A stretch of 64,000 bases of DNA from UBA1275 sp038124025. GTDB taxonomy: Bacteria; Bacteroidota; Rhodothermia; Balneolales; Balneolaceae. Below, in pieces: positions 8,751-18,795 of the stretch (the stretch's first letter is position 1; every line of letters starts with the position of its first letter). Location: contig JAYPBC010000006.1 of NCBI GenBank assembly GCA_038124025.1, positions 1 through 64,000 of the forward strand. The letters are read 5' to 3'. The translations under genes were made by a program, and so were the position numbers. The notes beneath the pieces were generated by a model. The model saw nothing but the letters and a program-made list of their open reading frames with translations, made no database searches and was not told the origin of the DNA.

Positions 8751-11700
8751 ATGAAAGCCTTACAACGAATTTTTCTTTTTAATGTAGCCTTAGTTGTGAC
8801 TCTGTCAACGATGCTAAGCGCTCAACAGGTTGATATGGAATTAATGAAATCCATAGAACCTCGTAATATTGGACCCGCTGGAATGTCAGGTAGAATTACC
8901 GCCATTGACGTGGTGGAATCTAACCACGACATTATGTATGCTGGGTCCGCATCTGGAGGTATTTGGAAATCGATGAGTGGTGGTGTAGCCTGGGAACCAA
9001 TTTTTGATGAATATGCGGTAGCCTCAATTGGTGCTATTGATATATATCAAGCCAGTCCAGATATTGTTTGGGTAGGTACTGGTGAGGGTAACCCGCGTAA
9101 CTCTCAGAGCTCGGGTGCTGGGGTGTATCGGAGTTTAGATGGTGGACGAAGTTTTGAATTTATGGGTCTTGAAGGGGTTCGTAATATCCATCGAATTATT
9201 GTTCACCCTACCGATCCAAATACTGTTTGGGTTGGTGGACAGGGTGATGCTTGGGCCGATAGCGAGCATCGTGGTGTGTATAAAACAACCGATGGCGGTA
9301 AAACATGGGATAAAATTCTCTACGTTAATAGCCGTACGGGTGTGGGTGACATGGTGATGGATCCTAGCAACCCCAACAAAATCTTGGTTAACATGTGGGA
9401 GTTCCGTCGTTGGCCTTGGTTTTTTAAATCAGGTGGTGAAGGTTCCGGAATGTTTATGACCTTGGATGGTGGTGAAACTTGGAACGAAATTACGGACGAG
9501 GATGGATTACCAGAAGGAGAATTAGGGAGAATGGGGATCGCTTTTTCATCGTCCAAACCAAATATTGTGTATGCCATTATTGAGTCTAGCGCGAATGCTA
9601 TATACAGAAGTGAGGATGGTGGATTTACATGGGAACAACGACAAACAGTCAAAGATGACCCAGATGTAGGGAACCGGCCATTCTATTATTTTGAAATTTA
9701 TGTAGATCCATTTAATGAAAACCGAGTATTTAGTATTTATACCTATATGTCCGTGAGTGAGGACGGAGCAAAAAGCTTTGAGAGTCTTTACCCATTTTAT
9801 AATTGGGTACATCCAGATCACCATGCTTTTTGGATGAGTCCATCGAACCCAGGCTTTATTGTGCAAGGAAACGATGGTGGGCTTAATATTTCTCACGATG
9901 GTGGAAAAACATGGCGCTTTGCTGAAAATATTCCTGTTGGCCAATATTATCATGTAAGTGTAGATATGGAAATCCCTTATAATGTATACGGTGGTATGCA
10001 AGATAACGGGTCATGGGAAGGTCCTGCTTATGTGTGGAGAGATGGTGGAATTAGAAATGCCTATTGGGATGAATTATTCTTTGGGGATGGCTTCGATGTA
10101 ATGATGGATCCTAGTGATTCTCGCTATCTTTATGCGATGTCGCAACAAGGTAATGTGGGACGAGTTGATCGGGAAACCGGAAGCGCACGCTTTGTTAAAC
10201 CAACCCATCCTGACGGAGAAAATTTACGGTTTAATTGGAATGCGGCCATTAATTTTGATCCTTTTGATGAGGAGACCATCTATTTTGGTAGCCAATATGT
10301 ACACAAAAGTACAGACCGAGGAGAAAGTTGGTCCATTATTTCTCCAGATCTAACTACCAACGATACGACCAAGCAAATGCAGCATGAGAGTGGTGGGCTA
10401 ACCATGGATGCTACTGGTGCTGAAAATCATACTACTATATTGGCCATCGAGCCTAGCCCGCTTGAGAAAAATGTTATTTGGGTTGGTACGGATGATGGCA
10501 ACATTCAAGTAACCACCGATGGGGGAGAAAACTGGACCAATACCGCTGGTAATCTCAAAGATATTCCTGAGGGTAGTTATGTGGCTCAGGTAAAAGCATC
10601 TCGCTTTAACGAAGGTGAAGCGGTAGCGGTTATCAATAATTATCGCCGTGGAGACTGGACACCTTATGTTATGCATACAACCAACTATGGAAAAAAGTGG
10701 TCCAACATTGTTGAAGCGAAAGGCCTAGAAGGGTATGCTCTTTCTTTTGTGCAGGATTTGGTTGAACCAAATCTAATGTTTGTAGGAACCGAGTTCGGAC
10801 TATATTTCACCATTGATGGCGGTGATAGCTGGACCCGGTGGACCAATGGGTATCCAACCGTTTCTACGTATGACATGGTTATGCATCCACGTGAACATGA
10901 CCTTGTAATTGGCACTTTTGGGCGCTCTTTTTGGGTTCTGGATGATATCCGGCCACTTCGAGAATTAGCAGCGGAAGGAATTGACGAGTTAGAAAAACCT
11001 ATTAAAGCCTTTGATAGCCCAGATGCGTACCTGGCAAACTGGCGTCAAGCAATGGGAACTCGTTTTGCTGCCGACGCAATATATTCGGGTGATAATAGAC
11101 CTCGTGGGGCCATGATCACGTTTTCAGTAAACAAAGAGTTGTCCAAAAAGTCCGACAAAGCGGACACCCCAGCTGCTAGCAGTCGTTCATGGGGAAGAAG
11201 AGGGTCGAATGAGGAGCAAGTTAAAGTGGCCATCTTTGATGAATCAGGTGAGAATATCCGTAATTTTGAGCTAACTCCAGAGCATAATGGAATAAACCGA
11301 ATGCAGTGGGGCTTAGATCGAAAAGGTATGCAGCGTCCATCACGCAGAGCAGCTCGCCCAAATATGCCAGAACCACGAGGTGGTAGTGTATTACCAGGTA
11401 CCTATAAAGTTGTCTTGAGCTATGCTGGTAGCAAAGATTCAACTATGGTTACCGTTCTTTATGATCCTCGAATTGAAATTACGAAGGAAGCATTGGAAGC
11501 CACTGCTGCATTAGAAGATGAGGCGGCTATGTTGGGTGCTGAATTAGCGAAAGCTGTTCAATCTCTGGTAACTGCAGAATCCATTATGAAGGTGAATAAG
11601 GGGCTATTAGATGCGGATTCGAGATCTGCAGACGAGCTTAAGGCGGTTCGAGATGTTCATAAAGCCACAAGCGAGGAACTAGATGCTATTTTTGCCATGA

Positions 11701-11975
11701 TTTTTGGAAGTAACGATGATGATCGTCAAGGAATCGTTAGAAACCCAGAGGTTACCGTAATGTCACGTCTTTATGGGGCAGGTCGTTACTTGGGTAATGA
11801 TATAGATGGCCCAGGAGTTACCGAGCAAAATCTACTCAGACTGGCAAAAGAGGCGGTTGCTGAGGCGATGGAAACTATTGATGGGTTCCTCACAGAAGAT
11901 TGGCCAGCTTACGAGACTGCCATTATTGAGGCCAATTTAAGTCCTTTTAAGTCACTTACAGGCGAGGATAACTAA
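8751..11975 (+). CDS. Secreted VPS10/Asp-box beta-propeller protein (BNR-repeat 'glycosyl hydrolase' type)
   Basis: A 1074-residue protein with a cleavable signal peptide (hydrophobic stretch ending LSAQQ, about residue 25). The body holds many Asp-box/BNR motifs: DGGKTWDKI, DGGETWNEI, DGGFTWEQ, DGGKTWRF, DGGENWTN and DGGDSWTRW. These mark the sortilin/VPS10-type ten-bladed propeller. The C-terminal third contains a hinge-like beta region and an alanine/glutamate-rich helical part. Such proteins are abundant in Bacteroidota, are often annotated as glycosyl hydrolases, and have no established substrate; I see no decisive catalytic set. The sterol-desaturase-like gene starts 8 bp downstream, so the two are probably cotranscribed. 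Confidence 0.82.
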   Translation: MKALQRIFLFNVALVVTLSTMLSAQQVDMELMKSIEPRNIGPAGMSGRITAIDVVESNHDIMYAGSASGGIWKSMSGGVAWEPIFDEYAVASIGAIDIYQASPDIVWVGTGEGNPRNSQSSGAGVYRSLDGGRSFEFMGLEGVRNIHRIIVHPTDPNTVWVGGQGDAWADSEHRGVYKTTDGGKTWDKILYVNSRTGVGDMVMDPSNPNKILVNMWEFRRWPWFFKSGGEGSGMFMTLDGGETWNEITDEDGLPEGELGRMGIAFSSSKPNIVYAIIESSANAIYRSEDGGFTWEQRQTVKDDPDVGNRPFYYFEIYVDPFNENRVFSIYTYMSVSEDGAKSFESLYPFYNWVHPDHHAFWMSPSNPGFIVQGNDGGLNISHDGGKTWRFAENIPVGQYYHVSVDMEIPYNVYGGMQDNGSWEGPAYVWRDGGIRNAYWDELFFGDGFDVMMDPSDSRYLYAMSQQGNVGRVDRETGSARFVKPTHPDGENLRFNWNAAINFDPFDEETIYFGSQYVHKSTDRGESWSIISPDLTTNDTTKQMQHESGGLTMDATGAENHTTILAIEPSPLEKNVIWVGTDDGNIQVTTDGGENWTNTAGNLKDIPEGSYVAQVKASRFNEGEAVAVINNYRRGDWTPYVMHTTNYGKKWSNIVEAKGLEGYALSFVQDLVEPNLMFVGTEFGLYFTIDGGDSWTRWTNGYPTVSTYDMVMHPREHDLVIGTFGRSFWVLDDIRPLRELAAEGIDELEKPIKAFDSPDAYLANWRQAMGTRFAADAIYSGDNRPRGAMITFSVNKELSKKSDKADTPAASSRSWGRRGSNEEQVKVAIFDESGENIRNFELTPEHNGINRMQWGLDRKGMQRPSRRAARPNMPEPRGGSVLPGTYKVVLSYAGSKDSTMVTVLYDPRIEITKEALEATAALEDEAAMLGAELAKAVQSLVTAESIMKVNKGLLDADSRSADELKAVRDVHKATSEELDAIFAMIFGSNDDDRQGIVRNPEVTVMSRLYGAGRYLGNDIDGPGVTEQNLLRLAKEAVAEAMETIDGFLTEDWPAYETAIIEANLSPFKSLTGEDN

Positions 11976-11983
11976 TCCAAACT

Positions 11984-12838
11984 ATGGAATCGTTCATCGA
12001 TTTTTTTGAACATATACCTTCCACCTTCCGTGCTGGAATCTTGGTGGGAGGTATTTTCATTTTTTGGATTATTGAGGGAGTGTTCCCACTCTTCGAAATC
12101 GGTTATGAAAAAGTACGACATGCGCTTATTAACGGTGTTTTAACCTTATTTTTTGTGATTATTGGACTGGGCTTTGCTGGAATTCTTTTATGGAGTTCTG
12201 ATTGGGTAAGTACTCAGCAAATAGGATTGATACACTGGATAGCGATGCCGGTTTGGTTGCAGGCCGTGTTGGCGGTTCTCTTACTTGATTTCTTTGGTGC
12301 TTATTTGGTGCATTGGGTAGAGCATAAAGTGAAGTTTCTATGGAAGTTTCATCTTGTTCATCACAGCGATACCCACGTGGATGTGACCACCGGGCTTCGG
12401 CATCATCCAGGAGAAGCTGTATTTCGAATGCTTTTTACGATACTTGGAGTAATTGTGGTAGGTGCACCGATATGGATGGTATTTGTATACCAAACCTGCT
12501 CTGCTTTCTTTACTCATTTTAATCATGCCAATATTCGTTTACCATTGAAATTAGATAGAACTTTATCTTGGGTTTTGGTAACCCCAAACATGCACAAGGT
12601 ACATCATCATTATACTCAGCCTTACACGGATACCAATTATGGAAATATCTTTGCGGTGTGGGATCGATTATTTGGGACTTTTGCTCAGGTAGAGGACTCT
12701 ACCCAATTAATATATGGAATTGACACACACATGGATCCTAAAGAGAATGAGGACGTGGTCAATCTCTTGAAAATACCATTTCAATCCTATAGACCACCTG
12801 TTGGTTCTAAGTTTTCTGATACCACAAAAAATGAATAG
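11984..12838 (+). CDS. Sterol desaturase / fatty acid hydroxylase superfamily membrane protein
   Basis: A 284-residue membrane protein with about four hydrophobic segments in its first half and the di-iron histidine clusters of the fatty-acid hydroxylase superfamily: HWVEH, KFHLVHHSD, RHHPGE and HKVHHHY. These enzymes use a membrane-bound di-iron centre and O2 to hydroxylate or desaturate lipids, sterols or carotenoids; the substrate here is not evident. TQPYTDTNYGNIFAVWDRLFGTF is the conserved C-terminal block (TNYGNIFAVWDRLFGTF). It lies 8 bp after the VPS10-type gene; a functional link to it is unclear. Confidence 0.85.
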   Translation: MESFIDFFEHIPSTFRAGILVGGIFIFWIIEGVFPLFEIGYEKVRHALINGVLTLFFVIIGLGFAGILLWSSDWVSTQQIGLIHWIAMPVWLQAVLAVLLLDFFGAYLVHWVEHKVKFLWKFHLVHHSDTHVDVTTGLRHHPGEAVFRMLFTILGVIVVGAPIWMVFVYQTCSAFFTHFNHANIRLPLKLDRTLSWVLVTPNMHKVHHHYTQPYTDTNYGNIFAVWDRLFGTFAQVEDSTQLIYGIDTHMDPKENEDVVNLLKIPFQSYRPPVGSKFSDTTKNE

Positions 12839-12973
12839 CTAATCAATTAAATCTGGATTCTCATTATTGGCTATGTACTATCTGTATTTCTCCATGTATA
12901 AAAAACCTAAATACTCCTAAAATTATACATGCCAATAATTTGCAATTAATGATGTAAAAGTTTTTATTCATTA

Positions 12974-12987
12974 TGGAAGCGCTTCTA
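12974..12987. promoter_or_regulatory. LacI/GalR-type operator palindrome upstream of susC
   Basis: TGGAAGCGCTTCTA contains the perfect palindrome GAAGCGCTTC (12976-12985) with a central CG, the pattern recognised by LacI/GalR-family repressors. It lies 52 bp before the susC start, just downstream of a weak promoter-like pair, TTGCAA (12940-12945) and TTTATT (12963-12968). Repression of the SusCD operon, relieved by a breakdown product of its glycan, is a reasonable inference. No LacI-family gene is present in the window. Confidence 0.55.
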
Positions 12988-13038
12988 AAAAAATTGCTCT
13001 TCCAAACTAGATTGTCTTAAACAATTAATAGAAACATT

Positions 13039-16000
13039 ATGAATAAACAATATGTGAAGGTATGGTCTATTGCATCCATGTGTGCTTTAGCATCAATTTT
13101 TATTACACATGTAGGTAGTTCATTATTATTTGCTCAAGCGAGTAATTTTGAATCAGAAACAACACAATTAGCCTATAATTCTACTGATAATTATAGAATC
13201 ATTGATGTGACAGGAACTGTTACAGACGCACAAACAGGAGAGCCAATCCCTGCAGCAAATATTATTGTATTGGGTACAACTATTGGTACCAGTACCAATG
13301 CTGAAGGAGAATACTCTTTAAACGTACCAGATGATGCAGAAATTTTACAATTCAGCTATTTAGGTTATGTAACACTAGAGGTTCCTGTAAATGGTCGATC
13401 TGTCATTGATGTAAGCCTGGAGCAAGATTTATTGTTTTTAGATGATCTGGTAGTAGTTGGATATGGTACCCAACAACGACAGGAAGTGACAGGAGCAATT
13501 ACTTCTGTCCGTTCAGAAGAAATTCAAAACATTCCTGTTTCTAGTTTTGAAAATGCTTTGCAAGGTAGAATGGCAGGAGTAAATGTTGCAGAGTCAACAG
13601 GGGAGCCAGGAGCTTCTCCTCAGATTACTATCCGTGGTACAGGTTCTATTTCGGCAGGAAATTCTCCTCTCTATGTAATAGATGGTGTTCCAATTACAAC
13701 AAATCGGAATTTACAATCCGATATTGGTAGTCAGCGTTCATCGTTTCAGCCACCAAGTGCGAATCCATTGGCTACGATAAATCCAAATGATATAGAATCT
13801 ATTGAAGTATTAAAGGATGCTTCAGCAGCCGCAATTTATGGTTCTAGAGGTTCTAACGGGGTAATACTAATTACCACCAAACAAGGGGCTGCAGGAAGAA
13901 CAACAGTTAACTTTAGCTCTTATGTGGGCGTTTCTAATGTGTTTAACAAGCCAGATATGATGAATGCTGAGGAGCTAATTCAATACACAAAAGAATCTCG
14001 TAACAATAATTATCTACAAGAAATAGAAGTTGGTAACCAAGCTGCTAACCCAGATTATGATCCAAATACAAATGCAGGTCGACCAAATGTGTCTCATTTC
14101 TTAATTCCTGAACAGTATGTTAATTGGAATGGAACGGATACAGACTGGCTAGATTTAATTTTTAGCCCAGCATCTATGCAAAATTATGACTTATCTATTA
14201 GCGGTGGAAATTCTAGCACGACATATGCTTTTTCTACAGGTTATTTGGATCAAGAAGGGATTATTGAAGGTTCCGCATTCCAACGTTATACTCTCCGATT
14301 GGGTTTAACGCATAAGATGAATGATGATCTTACTATTGGTGCTAACATGAATTCAGCCTTAGCTCAGCATGATCGTCTACCAGCTAATGCAGCATATTTT
14401 GGTCAACCTCCTGGGATAGTATATTCCGCAATGGTTCATTCGCCAGTAGTAGCACCATACAATGATGATGGAACTATTAATCAACGAAATAATCAAGGCT
14501 TTTTGGGTGGTGGTACTTCATCTGCTAGTAATCCTCTAGCTATCATGAAATATATAAGCGAAGACATTCAAAATACTCGTGTTTTTGGCAATATGTTTAC
14601 AGATTACAATCTTAATGAAAATATCACCTTTAAATCCTTATTGGGTTATAACGTAGAGACTATGCAGCAAAGTTTTTACAGAGGTACAGAGTTTCTCTAT
14701 AGAACTCAGAGTTCTCCTCAGCCATTTGCTCAAACTGGTTCGGGTAATTTATTTAATTGGATATGGGAGAATACGGTCAATTATTCTAACAATTTTGGAA
14801 TGAACCACAAGGTGAATTTGATAGCAGGTTATACTGCCCAAAAGGAGCGTATTGAAAGAAGTGTAATTGAGTCCAATGGGTTTACTGATGATCAAATAAC
14901 TACCATTAATGGCGGTATTGTAAATAGTGGTGAGGAAGTAATTGAGGAATGGAGTTTAGTTTCAGCCCTTGCCAGACTAAACTACGTATTTAAGGATAAA
15001 TATCTCTTAACAGCAACTGTTCGTTCAGATAGATCCTCTAGATTTGGTGCCAATAACCAAACTGGTATTTTTCCATCATTTTCACTTGGATGGAGAGCTA
15101 ATGAAGAAAGCTTCTTAAATAGTGTTGATGAAATTAGTGAATTAAAATTTAGAGCTAGTTATGGAGTAACGGGTAACTTTGAGATACCTAATTATGGCGC
15201 TATAGGTTTACTTGGTGGAGCTAACTATGTGGATGGCTCTTCTCAAATTAATGGTGTAGCTCCAAGTACTTCAAGTAATGCTGATTTAACTTGGGAAACT
15301 ACATACCAAACAAATTTTGGTCTAGACTATTCACTACTTGAAGACAGAATTTATGGTTCAATTGACGTATACAACTCAACTACACAAGATCTATTATTAT
15401 TTGTAACCGTACCTGCTGCAAGTGGATTTGATGTAGCATTGACCAATATCGGTGAAGTGGAGAACAAAGGTTTTGAATTTTCTTTGACTAGTAGAAATAT
15501 GGTAGGGCAATTTAGTTGGGCTACTGATTTCAACTTTGCAGCTAATGAAAATACCGTAACTAAACTTGGTCCAGAAGGTGATGATATTCTAAGCAGTGGA
15601 GTTGCTGGTGCTAGGCATATAACCCGAATTGGTGATCCAATAGGTAGTTATTATGGATATGTTGTTGATGGTATTTACCAGAGTCAAGCAGAAATTGATG
15701 CAGCACCTGTAGATGAATTGGTTGGGTCTGGAGGCGCAAGACCTGGCGATTTTAGGTTTAAAGATATCAATGGTGACGGTAAAATTACATCTGACGATCG
15801 AACTGTAACAGGTAGTTACCATCCTGATTATACTTATGGTATAACAAATAGATTTAACTATAAAAACTTTGACTTAAACATCTTTATACAAGGTGTAATG
15901 GGTCGTGAGGTTCTAAATTTAACGGCGCGCCACCTAAAAAATGGTGAAGCAAATTTTGGTTCCTATGCCGTTCTTAATGATCGTTGGAGATCAGAATCAG

Positions 16001-16332
16001 ATCCAGGTAATGGTATACATCCAAGAGCTGACAGAAGAGGTAACACACATGGTAACAACAATAGACCATCTAGCTATCAGGTTGAAGATGGTAGTTATCT
16101 AAAAATCAAAAATTTATCATTTGGTTATACTCTCCCAGAAGACTTCTTGAATGGTGCTTTCTCACGAGCAAGAATTTATACAGCAATGACAAATTTGGCA
16201 ATATTTACGGATTATATAGGATTTAATCCTGAAGTAAATATTCAAAGAAACAGCAGTCTAACACCTGGTCAGGATTATGGAGCTTATCCATTATCTAGAA
16301 CAATACAGGTCGGTATAGACCTCGCATTTTAA
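13039..16332 (+). CDS. SusC/RagA-type TonB-linked outer-membrane glycan transporter
   Basis: A 1097-residue TonB-dependent transporter that imports ligands captured by its SusD partner. In order: signal peptide (to about LLFAQA); a carboxypeptidase-regulatory-like domain (VTGTVTDAQTGEPIPAANI, about residues 58-125); the TonB-box/SusC signature DDLVVVGYGTQ (about 134-144); the plug, with ALQGRMAGV, SPLYVIDGVPI and IEVLKDASAAAIYGSRGSNG; and a beta-barrel ending in aromatic-rich strands (VGIDLAF). The gene is visibly AT-richer than its neighbours and uses many AGA arginine codons, which may reflect expression or transfer. The stop is 26 bp before the preferred susD start. Confidence 0.95.
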   Translation: MNKQYVKVWSIASMCALASIFITHVGSSLLFAQASNFESETTQLAYNSTDNYRIIDVTGTVTDAQTGEPIPAANIIVLGTTIGTSTNAEGEYSLNVPDDAEILQFSYLGYVTLEVPVNGRSVIDVSLEQDLLFLDDLVVVGYGTQQRQEVTGAITSVRSEEIQNIPVSSFENALQGRMAGVNVAESTGEPGASPQITIRGTGSISAGNSPLYVIDGVPITTNRNLQSDIGSQRSSFQPPSANPLATINPNDIESIEVLKDASAAAIYGSRGSNGVILITTKQGAAGRTTVNFSSYVGVSNVFNKPDMMNAEELIQYTKESRNNNYLQEIEVGNQAANPDYDPNTNAGRPNVSHFLIPEQYVNWNGTDTDWLDLIFSPASMQNYDLSISGGNSSTTYAFSTGYLDQEGIIEGSAFQRYTLRLGLTHKMNDDLTIGANMNSALAQHDRLPANAAYFGQPPGIVYSAMVHSPVVAPYNDDGTINQRNNQGFLGGGTSSASNPLAIMKYISEDIQNTRVFGNMFTDYNLNENITFKSLLGYNVETMQQSFYRGTEFLYRTQSSPQPFAQTGSGNLFNWIWENTVNYSNNFGMNHKVNLIAGYTAQKERIERSVIESNGFTDDQITTINGGIVNSGEEVIEEWSLVSALARLNYVFKDKYLLTATVRSDRSSRFGANNQTGIFPSFSLGWRANEESFLNSVDEISELKFRASYGVTGNFEIPNYGAIGLLGGANYVDGSSQINGVAPSTSSNADLTWETTYQTNFGLDYSLLEDRIYGSIDVYNSTTQDLLLFVTVPAASGFDVALTNIGEVENKGFEFSLTSRNMVGQFSWATDFNFAANENTVTKLGPEGDDILSSGVAGARHITRIGDPIGSYYGYVVDGIYQSQAEIDAAPVDELVGSGGARPGDFRFKDINGDGKITSDDRTVTGSYHPDYTYGITNRFNYKNFDLNIFIQGVMGREVLNLTARHLKNGEANFGSYAVLNDRWRSESDPGNGIHPRADRRGNTHGNNNRPSSYQVEDGSYLKIKNLSFGYTLPEDFLNGAFSRARIYTAMTNLAIFTDYIGFNPEVNIQRNSSLTPGQDYGAYPLSRTIQVGIDLAF

Positions 16333-16358
16333 TCGCAATGATAAATAAGGAAATAGTC

Positions 16359-17717
16359 ATGAAAAAATTAATACTTACACTATTACTCCCTTTACTGTTT
16401 ATCTCATGTAGCGATGACTTTACAGTATTAGGACCAATATCTGAAAGAAATGTGGTTAACTACTACAAAACACAATCTGATTTTGAAGTTGCCATAAATG
16501 GAGCTTTTGATGCTTTACAATCTAATGGAACATTCGGTGTTAAATATGTTCTATTCATGGAAATGCGAGCTGATAATACAGCTAATGGTGGCGGAGCTAC
16601 CGGGCTAGCTGAGACTCTTGAAGACATCGATAAATTTGCAGAAATACCAACTGCAAGCGAATTGAATGACTCTTGGATAGCTTCCTATGATGGTATTGCA
16701 AGAGCAAACACTATAATTTCACGAATAGATGATGTTACTTTCACAAGTGATGACGTTAAAAATAGAATCAAAGGTGAAGCTCACTTTATTCGATCTATCT
16801 TATATTATCACTTGGCAGTAATCTTTGGGAATGTACCTCTAATTACAGCTGAGGTTACAGCCCCCCAAAATATGAATCTGAATCAAGTTTCTGCTGCTGA
16901 GGTGATGACTCAAATAGCTACTGACTTAACTGCTGCTGAAGGACTCTTACCTTCTACCGGTCGCGTGAGTTCAGGGGCTGCTGCCGCATTATTAGGACGT
17001 GTACACTTACAGGCTGGTGACAAGGCGTCTGCTGTGGCACCACTCAAGCGAGTTGTATCTTCAAATGTGTACTCATTAGAAGCAAACTATGCTGACATTT
17101 GGGGTCCAGGCAATGAAGGCAGTAGCGAAATCCTTTTTCAAGTAGAATTCATGAGTGGTAATGTTGGTGAAGGTAGTTCATTTACTGATATGTTTACTGC
17201 CTCCGGCGTAGCTGGTGGTGTTGGTGGTGGTGTTGCGCCACAAACAGTCACTCAAGACTTTATTGATTCTTACGAAGTGGGTGATTTGCGACAAGCAGCT
17301 ACCCTCTCTGATAGTGCAACCGTCGAAAAATATGAAGACTCACCAAGTTCGCCATTCGATTCGGATGTTAATTGGGTAGAAATTCGATATGCGGAGGTCC
17401 TATTGAATCTTGCTGAGGCGGTTGGTGAAGGAGCTGAAGGGTACGGTTACATTAACCAAGTACGTGCACGCGCTGGCTTAGCTGCTATTGATGGTACCAC
17501 TCCAGGTTCGTATGATGATAAGTTACTACAAGAACGAAGAGTTGAGCTTGCCTTTGAAAACAAGCGTTGGCCAGATCTTCTGCGTCATGGTAAAGCAAAG
17601 AGTGTGATGGCATCACACTTGGGTATAGGTGAAGGATCAGTGACATTACTGTTTCCGATACCTCAAAGTCAAATTGATGTTGCACCAGACGAAATGTCAC
17701 AAAATGCGGAACATTAA
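16359..17717 (+). CDS. SusD/RagB-family outer-membrane glycan-binding lipoprotein
   Basis: SusD proteins are surface lipoproteins forming the lid on the SusC transporter. I place the start at the ATG at 16359 because a good lipoprotein signal follows (MKKLILTLLL, then FISC); an in-frame ATG at 16338 would only add seven residues. The protein has the TPR-like helical core (NYYKTQSDFEVAINGAFDAL, AEAHFIRSILYYHLAVIFGNVPL in the variant GEAHFIRSILYYHLA) and the C-terminal SusD block with RYAEVLLNLAEAV, INQVRARAGL and ERRVELAFENKRWPDLLRHG. Length 452 is within the usual range, if short. A terminator closes the susCD unit. Confidence 0.94.
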   Translation: MKKLILTLLLPLLFISCSDDFTVLGPISERNVVNYYKTQSDFEVAINGAFDALQSNGTFGVKYVLFMEMRADNTANGGGATGLAETLEDIDKFAEIPTASELNDSWIASYDGIARANTIISRIDDVTFTSDDVKNRIKGEAHFIRSILYYHLAVIFGNVPLITAEVTAPQNMNLNQVSAAEVMTQIATDLTAAEGLLPSTGRVSSGAAAALLGRVHLQAGDKASAVAPLKRVVSSNVYSLEANYADIWGPGNEGSSEILFQVEFMSGNVGEGSSFTDMFTASGVAGGVGGGVAPQTVTQDFIDSYEVGDLRQAATLSDSATVEKYEDSPSSPFDSDVNWVEIRYAEVLLNLAEAVGEGAEGYGYINQVRARAGLAAIDGTTPGSYDDKLLQERRVELAFENKRWPDLLRHGKAKSVMASHLGIGEGSVTLLFPIPQSQIDVAPDEMSQNAEH

Positions 17718-17733
17718 TCTTGCTAGATGACCT

Positions 17734-17769
17734 TAACCGGGGTGCTTAAAAGGTATCCCGGTTTTTTTT
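17734..17769 (+). terminator. Intrinsic terminator after susCD
   Basis: AACCGGG and CCCGGTT form a 7-bp GC-rich stem followed by a run of T. It lies 17 bp after the susD stop and separates susCD from the PIG-L gene. Confidence 0.8.
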
Positions 17770-17839
17770 ACTCTAGGAATTTACTTTTAATAATATTCTC
17801 AGAGAAATGCACAATTAATATAACTTAGAACCACTAATT

Positions 17840-18730
17840 ATGAAATCCTTACTAGTTCTTATGCTTGTTGGTCTCTTGTCCACTGGCACTTACGCACAAG
17901 TAAAAGATGGGCCATTAAATATTATAGCCGTTTTTGCACATCCCGATGATGCTGATTCTAAAATGGGTGGAACAGCTGCTATGATGGCTAAAATGGGACA
18001 TAACGTAAAATTTGTTTCCATTACTAACGGAGATGCAGGTCACCACGAGGAAGGGGGTGGAATGCTAGCTAAAAGAAGAAGAGCGGAAGCTCAAGAAGCA
18101 GCCCGACAATTAGGTATAGCCGAGTATACCGTCCTAGATAATCACGATGGAGAACTTTTACCAGAGTTGCACATTCGTCAACAAGTAATTCGTGAGATCC
18201 GTAAATGGAATGCTGATGTGGTATTAGGCTTACGCCCTAATGACTATCATCCCGATCACCGTTATGCGGGTGTGTTGGTACAAGATGCTGCCTACATGGT
18301 TGTGGTTCCAAATGTCACTCCTGATACTCCACCACTAACCAAAAATCCGGTCTTCTTGTATATGAACGATCGTTTTCAAAAGCCAAACCCATTTTCGCAT
18401 GATATTGTGGTAGGTATAGACGAAGTATTCGAGCAAAAGGTACGTGGTCTAGATGCTCATGATTCGCAGATGTACGAGTGGTTACCATGGGTTGGGGGAC
18501 GAGCAGACGAAGTACCAGACAATCCTAATGAGCGTTTTCAGTACTTATTGAATTCTTACACGAATCGTAGCTCTGTTTCTGATGAACAGCGCGCGTCACT
18601 TGAAAAGTGGTACGGGAAAGAGAAGGCAGCCAACTTCCAGTTTGTGGAGTCCTTTGAAATATGTGAATATGGACACCAGCCAAGTGAAGATGAAATTCGA
18701 GCAATTTTTCCCATGCTCAACGATAATTAA
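17840..18730 (+). CDS. Secreted PIG-L-family deacetylase (LmbE-like)
   Basis: PIG-L/LmbE enzymes are zinc hydrolases that remove N-acetyl groups from GlcNAc-containing or related substrates. The 296-residue protein has a signal peptide ending GTYAQ, then AHPDD (zinc ligands) at about residues 33-37, ITNGDAGHHEEGGG, and the third-ligand motif YHPDHR at about 134. The substrate is unknown; between a SusCD pair and a sugar-carrier/ROK operon, a role in deacetylating an amino sugar or glycoside outside the cytoplasm is a plausible inference. It is bounded by hairpin terminators on both sides, so it is likely its own transcript. Confidence 0.9.
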   Translation: MKSLLVLMLVGLLSTGTYAQVKDGPLNIIAVFAHPDDADSKMGGTAAMMAKMGHNVKFVSITNGDAGHHEEGGGMLAKRRRAEAQEAARQLGIAEYTVLDNHDGELLPELHIRQQVIREIRKWNADVVLGLRPNDYHPDHRYAGVLVQDAAYMVVVPNVTPDTPPLTKNPVFLYMNDRFQKPNPFSHDIVVGIDEVFEQKVRGLDAHDSQMYEWLPWVGGRADEVPDNPNERFQYLLNSYTNRSSVSDEQRASLEKWYGKEKAANFQFVESFEICEYGHQPSEDEIRAIFPMLNDN

Positions 18731-18740
18731 AGACTTTAGT

Positions 18741-18770
18741 TGAATCCTATGAAAGGGATTCATCTTTTTT
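18741..18770 (+). terminator. Intrinsic terminator after the PIG-L gene
   Basis: TGAATCC and GGATTCA pair perfectly (7 bp) around an 8-nt loop, followed after TC by T6. It lies between the PIG-L stop and the MFS carrier start. Confidence 0.72.
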
Positions 18771-18795
18771 ACTCTTTATTAAACTAACCAATACC

